A DNA stretch of 43,035 nucleotides from CAYSWH01 sp964434775. Lineage in GTDB: Bacteria; Patescibacteriota; JACMRA01. A program made the position numbers and the translations under genes. Shown in pieces: positions 42,260 to 43,035 of this stretch. The notes beneath the pieces are model-generated. The model was not told where the DNA came from and searched no databases. It saw nothing but the letters and a program-made list of their open reading frames with translations. The stretch covers positions 1 to 43,035 of the forward strand of contig CAYSWH010000011.1 in assembly GCA_964434775.1 (NCBI GenBank), given 5' to 3'. The stretch's first letter is position 1; each line of letters opens with the position of its first letter.

Positions 42260-43035
42260 ATGAGAATTGGCTTAATAACCAGTGCCTATCCGCCAAACTT
42301 AAGCGGAATAAGTATTACCACCAGAAACTTAGAGAAGAAGCTTACCGAAAAAGGTGTTAGAGTTTTTTTAACCACCCCCAAAATTGAAGAGGCGGAGTAC
42401 AAAGTCAATGTTTTACCTGCAAAATCTTGGCAAGTGCCAAAGTTTATATCTGATGATGTAAAGTTTTCTTGGTTTCTCAAAAAAAGTGTCTATAATTTCT
42501 TCAAATTTAATCAAGTGGATTTGATTCACACCCACGAAACCTTCATGGGAAGTTTTGAAGGTTCCGGAATTGCAAAACAACTGGGAATTCCATGTGTACA
42601 CACTTATCATACTTATTGGGAAAAATATCTGGACTCTCACGGATTATTATTTTTACCGGGAAGCAGGCAATTAGTTAGATCTGCCACTAAATATGTACTG
42701 AACAGACATAACAGAGTAATCGTTTTGTCTGAAAAGATGAATTCATACCTCCAAGAGCTTGGTCTAAATACGCAACTTACCAAGCTGGAAAATGTCCAGG
42801 ATTTAGAACATTTAAAGCCAACGGAAAAATCGCCTGAACTTCTTAAGAAACATAATATTGAGGAGGGTGATTTTGTAATTATTTCTTTTAGTCGAATTTC
42901 CAGAGAAAAAGGCTTTGATTTAGCTATTGATAGATTAAAAAGTCTCCTACATGAAAACCCTCGCTTTAAATATTTAATAGCCGGATCCGGACCATACTTG
43001 GAAAATCTAAAGAAAAAGGTTCAAAATCTGAAGCT
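42260..43035 (+). CDS. GT4 glycosyltransferase, cut by the window end
   Basis: ATG at 42260 opens a frame that runs off the window (258 codons seen). RIGLITSAYPPNLSGISITTRNL, LIHTHETFMGSFEGSGIAKQLGIP, HTYHTYWEKY and SFSRISREKGFDLAIDRL align with the preceding enzyme throughout, so it is a paralogue. The second part of the donor domain with the E-x7-E pair lies outside. Two such enzymes in series could add two sugars in sequence to one lipid, which is inference. Confidence 0.9.
   Translation, partial: MRIGLITSAYPPNLSGISITTRNLEKKLTEKGVRVFLTTPKIEEAEYKVNVLPAKSWQVPKFISDDVKFSWFLKKSVYNFFKFNQVDLIHTHETFMGSFEGSGIAKQLGIPCVHTYHTYWEKYLDSHGLLFLPGSRQLVRSATKYVLNRHNRVIVLSEKMNSYLQELGLNTQLTKLENVQDLEHLKPTEKSPELLKKHNIEEGDFVIISFSRISREKGFDLAIDRLKSLLHENPRFKYLIAGSGPYLENLKKKVQNLK

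Noticed and set aside
1..43035. CRISPR arrays or phage genes
   Set aside because: No series of regularly spaced direct repeats, and no integrase, capsid or terminase-like frames were seen.

Overview
The window is AT-rich bacterial DNA with short intergenic gaps, many small proteins of unknown family and few Shine-Dalgarno sequences. Several promoters place the transcription start only a few bases before the start codon. These traits, together with a stand-alone fragment of alanyl-tRNA synthetase and a long cadherin/DUF11-type surface protein, suggest a Patescibacteria (Candidate Phyla Radiation) genome. That placement is an inference: no 16S rRNA or ribosomal protein operon is present. TGA and TAA act as ordinary stops in the recognisable full-length genes, so the standard bacterial code fits.

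Layout. At 0.2-2.5 kb lies a thiol-redox operon: a membrane-anchored thioredoxin-rhodanese fusion, a CcdA-like membrane protein and a small thioredoxin. At 2.4-4 kb are a deaminase-like protein and an unknown protein on the minus strand. At 4.5-11 kb are minus-strand genes for an aspartase, a geranylgeranyl-reductase-type flavoprotein, ribosome recycling factor, and a helical-repeat protein whose reading frame is broken by two in-frame stop codons. At 11-14.2 kb are triosephosphate isomerase and class II fructose-bisphosphate aldolase with an unknown gene between them. At 14.3-18.8 kb are an unknown membrane protein, a Pro/Gly/Gln-rich protein, adenylate kinase and two glycosyltransferases. 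At 19-25 kb are stress genes (Dps, class II photolyase, an AIM24-family protein, Hsp20 with a CIRCE-like operator), an ATP-grasp protein and PurN. At 25-31.3 kb are a TPR protein, methionyl-tRNA formyltransferase with an extra insertion, the surface protein and an unknown protein. tRNA-Ala(GGC) is at 31.4 kb. At 32-43 kb are two unknown genes, EF-G, PurF-PurD, a ribbon-helix-helix protein, a small membrane protein, the AlaRS middle-plus-editing fragment and two tandem GT4 glycosyltransferases, the second cut by the window end.

Mobile-like DNA. Two related copies of a non-coding, inverted-terminus element (about 220 and 150 bp) lie in opposite orientation at 18.9-19.1 kb and 31.7-31.9 kb. An unrelated 126-bp element with 27-base inverted ends lies just beside the second copy. 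All have ends beginning with TATA and look like miniature inverted-repeat elements.

How the genes fit together. Glycolysis (tpiA, fba), nucleotide metabolism (adk, purN, purF, purD), translation (frr, fusA, fmt, tRNA-Ala, AlaRS part) and envelope glycan synthesis (four glycosyltransferases) are represented by scattered small operons. The least ordinary observations are the AlaRS fragment without a catalytic domain, the stop-interrupted repeat protein, the miniature elements, the CIRCE-like site before hsp20 and the recurrent near-leaderless promoter layout.
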